DNA of 64,000 nt, taken from the NCBI GenBank assembly GCA_947174785.1, contig CAMWKG010000001.1, positions 98,251-162,250 of the forward strand. The letters run 5' to 3'. How positions within the stretch are numbered: position 1 is the stretch's first letter; each line of letters begins with the position of its first letter. A program made the translations under genes and the position numbers. The DNA is from an uncultured Mollicutes bacterium. GTDB lineage: Bacteria > Bacillota_I > Bacilli_A > Acholeplasmatales > Anaeroplasmataceae. Shown here piece by piece: positions 60,899 through 64,000 of the stretch. Below the pieces are notes generated by a model that was not told where the DNA came from, ran no database searches, and saw only the letters and a program-made list of their open reading frames with translations.

Positions 60899-62923
60899 TT
60901 ATTTTAAAGCATCCTTTAATACATCGCCTATTGTAACAGATGCTTCCTCTTCTTCAAGATATTTCTCATAAGACTTACGTTCTTCTTTTTCAGTAATCTT
61001 ACGAATAGACAATCTTAAACGCCATTCAGCAGGCTTAATATCAATAATCACTGCTTGAGCTGTGTCATCTACATGGAAATAATCCTTCACTGATCCATTT
61101 TGGTTTTCTGTTAAAGCTTCGCTAGCTGGAACAAATCCGTCAACTCCTAAGGTTTCAACCTTCAAACCATTTTCTAAAACATCTGTAACCTTAACCTCAA
61201 CAACATCACCAAGCTGAGCAGTTACTCTTGACCAAGGATTATCCATTAATGCCTTACGAGATAAAGAAATCTTTTCCTTTTCAGGATCTAAAGCTAAGAT
61301 TGCACATTCAACCTCATCCCCAATAATAACAAATGCATTATAGTTATCATTTGGATTATGAGAATATTCAGATTGATGCAATAACCCCTTAACATTTGGA
61401 GCAAGCTCAATAAGTAATCCAAAAGGCATTTTGTTTACAACCTTACCCTTAACTGTTTGTCCAACAGTCACTGTTTTAGTATAAGCTGTATATGGAGTAT
61501 CTAGTAAAGCCTTACGAGATAATACTAGCTTACCATTCTCCTTAGATATTACTTTAACCTCCATAGTGTCGCCCTCTTTAGCAACAGCGTTAATATCACT
61601 TGTAAAGGTATGAGCTAATTGATTAATACGAAGTAAGCCTTGGTTATACTTAAAACGAATAAATAAACCAAATTTTTCTACCTTAGCTACTGTACCAGTT
61701 AAAACATCTCCCACTTGGATAGATTCTAACTCTTGAGCCTTAGCATTAGAATATTCTTCTTTCTCAATAACACGACGAGAAACAACTGCGTTCTTTCTTT
61801 CTTCATTTACCTCAATAATACGTACCTGAAGCTTATCCTTAATCTTAACATCTTGTGGTGCTTGGCTCAAAGGCATAAATAAACTATTTCCTTCGAAATT
61901 AACAGTATATCCCTTATTTGGAATAACCTTAGTCACAACAACCTCAATTGCCTCTTCATTTTCTTTTGCCTCAACTACACGCTTAAAGGCAATCTTAGAT
62001 AGTTGATTTAAACGAGATAAATAAATGTTTTCTTCATTTACTTTAGCTACTTGACACTCGATTTCATCACCAACTTTTACAAGTCCCTTAAAGCTTTCAA
62101 TTGTCTTATCCTTAGTATAACAATCCAAATGCATTGTTCCTTCAGTAAATTGATGAACATCTAAATAAATTGTCTTATCCTTTACTGTAACTACAGTACC
62201 AACAACTTGATCTCCTACTCTTAATTTCTTAGGCAAATTCAAATCTTCCATTTTAAAATCTTCCATACTTCCTAACCTCTCATTTATTAAATCTATAATT
62301 TTATTTGCTACTTCATCCATTGTTAACTGGGTTGTATCAATTGGAATTGCATCCTCTGCTTGTCTTAGTGGAGCAATTTCACGATGTGAATCCTTATAAT
62401 CACGGGCAATGATTTCTTCTAAAACGACCTCATAAACTGCTGGTATACCTTTAGCTTGTATCTCAGCACATCGCCTTTTAGCTCTTTCTTCTGCAGTGGC
62501 AGTTAAGAAAATTTTTAAGTCTGCATTTGGAAGCACAACAGTACCAATATCTCTTCCATCCATAAGAATTTTTCCTTCCTTGGAAGATTCTCTTTGATAT
62601 TTTACCATAAGCTTACGCACACTTGCAAATTTACAACAAGTTGAAACATTATTTGTTACTTCACTACTTCTAATCTCTTCAGATACATCTATGCCATTTA
62701 AATAAATCGCATTATTCTTGTAGATAATAGAAGTTTCATTCAAAAAGCTATAAGAATTTTCATCTTCAATATTCACATGTCTCCTTAAAGCTTCTAAGGT
62801 AACTGCTCGATACATTGCACCTGTATCAATATGTGTAAATCCCAATCTCTTTGCTACTAGCTTAGAAATTGATGATTTACCACTACCAGCAGGACCATCT
62901 AAAGCAACAATAAAATTCCTCAT
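60899..62923 (-). CDS. cytidylate kinase fused to ribosomal protein S1
   Basis: One 674-residue frame. Residues 1-~217 are cytidylate kinase (GPAGSGKSSISKLVAKRL; IDTGAMYRAVTL; LMDGRDIGTVVLPNADLKIFL). Residues ~230-670 hold five S1 RNA-binding domains (starting RVGDQVVGTVV, ENEEAIEVVV, VGDVLTGTV, VGQTVKGKV and LGDVVEVKV). In many Bacillota cmk and rpsA are adjacent separate genes; here no stop separates them. A GAGAGGTTAGGAAGT ribosome-site-like sequence lies just before ATG codon 218, so a free S1 might also be made from this gene. Confidence 0.9.
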   Translation of the reverse strand: MRNFIVALDGPAGSGKSSISKLVAKRLGFTHIDTGAMYRAVTLEALRRHVNIEDENSYSFLNETSIIYKNNAIYLNGIDVSEEIRSSEVTNNVSTCCKFASVRKLMVKYQRESSKEGKILMDGRDIGTVVLPNADLKIFLTATAEERAKRRCAEIQAKGIPAVYEVVLEEIIARDYKDSHREIAPLRQAEDAIPIDTTQLTMDEVANKIIDLINERLGSMEDFKMEDLNLPKKLRVGDQVVGTVVTVKDKTIYLDVHQFTEGTMHLDCYTKDKTIESFKGLVKVGDEIECQVAKVNEENIYLSRLNQLSKIAFKRVVEAKENEEAIEVVVTKVIPNKGYTVNFEGNSLFMPLSQAPQDVKIKDKLQVRIIEVNEERKNAVVSRRVIEKEEYSNAKAQELESIQVGDVLTGTVAKVEKFGLFIRFKYNQGLLRINQLAHTFTSDINAVAKEGDTMEVKVISKENGKLVLSRKALLDTPYTAYTKTVTVGQTVKGKVVNKMPFGLLIELAPNVKGLLHQSEYSHNPNDNYNAFVIIGDEVECAILALDPEKEKISLSRKALMDNPWSRVTAQLGDVVEVKVTDVLENGLKVETLGVDGFVPASEALTENQNGSVKDYFHVDDTAQAVIIDIKPAEWRLRLSIRKITEKEERKSYEKYLEEEEASVTIGDVLKDALK

Positions 62924-62983
62924 GACTATCCCTCTTTAAACAATCTAAATTATTATATCACATAATTTAGGTTTTTTCAATTC

Positions 62984-63715
62984 TTACAAACTATATAAAA
63001 CCTTAATTTCATGTGGTTTTAGAGCTCTTATCTCCCCTTTTGCTAGTCCTTCTAGGGTTACACCACCAAAGGAAACACGCTTTAGCTTCTTCACAGGAAA
63101 ACCTATGGCTTCACACATTCTACGAACTTGTCTATTTCTTCCCTCTGTTATGGTTAAATATAAAAGGGTGGAGGAGTTGGTTCTATCCATGGATAAAACC
63201 TCAACCTTAGCTCGTTTTGTCATAACACCATCTAAAAGAATTCCTCTCATCAATTGATTTACCGCCTCTTGAGTTAAAATTCCATCAACCCTTACTTGAT
63301 AAACCTTTTCAATTTCTTTGGCAGAACGAGTCAATCGGTAAGATAAGTCTCCATCATTCGTTATTAATAAAACCCCAGAAGTATCATAATCAAGACGTCC
63401 AACTGGAAATAACCTGTGTGCCTTTTTTAATTCTTTAGGCAATAAATCCATTACAATTCTTCTGCCTAGCTTATCACTTACAGCGGTTAAATATCCTGTA
63501 GGCTTGTACATCACATAATAAACTAAATCTTCTTTATTTAGAAGCTTTCCATCTACCTCTATGCTATCCTTATAGGAAACCTTAGTTCCAAGCTCAGTAA
63601 TACAAACTCCATTGACCTTCACACGTCCAGCAAGAATAATTTCTTCACATTTTCTTCTTGAGGCAACTCCACATGAGGCCATAACCTTTTGAAGTCTTTC
63701 CTTATTATCATTCAC
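62984..63715 (-). CDS. RsuA/RluB-family rRNA pseudouridine synthase
   Basis: An S4 domain (ERLQKVMASCGVASRRKCEEIILAGRVKVNG) precedes the catalytic domain, with the active Asp in GRLDYDTSGVLLITNDGDL and the end blocks GRNRQVRRMCEAIGFPV and RVSFGGVTLEGLAKGEIR. The substrate is 23S rRNA for RluB or 16S for RsuA; Bacillota members usually act as RluB. The frame extends to an ATG at 63793, but homologues start at about ERLQK; a GTG (63713-63715) is my preferred start, with uncertain ribosome site. Confidence 0.88.
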   Translation of the reverse strand: MNDNKERLQKVMASCGVASRRKCEEIILAGRVKVNGVCITELGTKVSYKDSIEVDGKLLNKEDLVYYVMYKPTGYLTAVSDKLGRRIVMDLLPKELKKAHRLFPVGRLDYDTSGVLLITNDGDLSYRLTRSAKEIEKVYQVRVDGILTQEAVNQLMRGILLDGVMTKRAKVEVLSMDRTNSSTLLYLTITEGRNRQVRRMCEAIGFPVKKLKRVSFGGVTLEGLAKGEIRALKPHEIKVLYSL

Positions 63716-63875
63716 GACAATCACCGCTATTGATTTTACCAAAAAAACAGATGAAATACAACTAAGAAAGATATTTTTTTCAATCATTTTCATAAGATTT
63801 ATCTATTTTTTTCCATAAATCAAATCAGTACTTCCTAATTCTTCCATTTACCTTAAAAAAGTTGAAATTGTGGAC

Positions 63876-63904
63876 TTAACAAATGTCGTATTTTGTGTTA
63901 TTAT
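63876..63904 (+). promoter_or_regulatory. strong promoter before an 18-codon ORF
   Basis: TTAACA (63876-63881), 17 bases, TATTAT (63899-63904). Confidence 0.65.
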
Positions 63905-63932
63905 GAGGATATATGTAAGGAGATGGTATATT

Positions 63933-63989
63933 ATGCAGTTTCATATTATGATTCAAGATAAGATGAATCGTATCAATTCTAGAAGATAA
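63933..63989 (+). CDS. 18-codon ORF, possible leader peptide
   Basis: ATG is preceded by AAGGAGATGGTATATT, a good ribosome site, and the frame MQFHIMIQDKMNRINSRR ends with TAA. It is too short for a normal protein and the window ends 11 bases later. It could be a regulatory leader peptide, a small protein or chance. The clear promoter and ribosome site make chance less likely. Confidence 0.4.
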   Translation: MQFHIMIQDKMNRINSRR

Positions 63990-64000
63990 ATCTCTTATAC

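Noticed and set aside
1..64000. Mycoplasma-like genetic code (TGA as Trp)
   Set aside because: valS and other genes end at TGA in overlaps with clearly correct downstream starts, and Trp is encoded by TGG throughout.
1..64000. CRISPR array or mobile element
   Set aside because: No regularly spaced short repeats and no transposase, integrase or phage gene was found; the only tandem repeat is the 412-base module pair.

Overview
The window is AT-rich, densely packed Bacillota chromosome. TGA is used as a stop (for example at the end of valS), so this is not the Mycoplasma code. The mix suggests a fermentative, gut-type low-GC Bacillota relative, possibly Erysipelotrichia-like: a T-box valS, the ybeY-cdd-era-recO block, a fused cmk-rpsA followed by der and gpsA, heterodimeric ABC exporters, DegV proteins, DUF1836 and two sporulation-type proteins (SpoIIIAH-like, SpoVIF-like). 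Lineage is inference. I saw no tRNA, rRNA, CRISPR array, phage or transposase gene. Most genes lie on the minus strand.

Layout. 1-4.6 kb: a T-box-controlled operon, GNAT acetyltransferase-valS-folC (folC runs off the left edge). 4.6-8.2 kb: an ECF sigma factor, an overlapping single-pass membrane protein (probable anti-sigma) and a secreted C39/papain-like cysteine peptidase with Cys-rich repeats, flanked by decayed copies of neighbouring genes. 8.3-13.8 kb: an SGNH hydrolase, recO-era-cdd-ybeY, a HAD phosphatase and a second SGNH hydrolase. 13.98-14.78 kb: two tandem copies of a compact module with an identical 44-residue membrane peptide, its own promoter, a structured leader and a convergent antisense promoter; this looks like a type I toxin-antitoxin locus and is the most novel element here. 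14.8-25.9 kb: a MarR-controlled heterodimeric ABC exporter, a flippase-like protein, a DegV protein, a BspA-like repeat protein, a second heterodimeric exporter and an acyl-ACP thioesterase.

25.9-36 kb: RluA, a calcineurin-like phosphatase, QueH, a YhhN protein, a MarR-DegV operon with paired operators, then an operon of two flavoproteins, a GNAT, a GH4 glycosidase and a HAD phosphatase. 36-41 kb: two PlsC-type acyltransferases and two glycosyltransferases (lipid or glycolipid synthesis) with an XRE membrane regulator. 41-48.8 kb: DUF1836 regulator, SpoIIIAH-like protein, a large TPR/GAF protein with degenerate GGDEF-EAL domains, YfcE, RdgB, a lipoprotein, CoaD and a flavodoxin-ferredoxin protein. 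48.8-57.8 kb: an extended epimerase, then a block that appears to belong to a divergent TetR regulator: a four-repeat cytoplasmic protein, a frameshifted sugar O-acetyltransferase, cardiolipin synthase and two BcrA-type ABC pairs. Related palindromes precede both the TetR/repeat-protein divergon and the ABC operon, suggesting one envelope-stress regulon. 58-64 kb: SpoVIF-like protein, gpsA, der, fused cmk-rpsA, rluB and, at the right edge, a strongly expressed-looking 18-codon ORF.

Gene functions are from motif recognition without database searches. Regulatory sites were found by eye and have not been tested.
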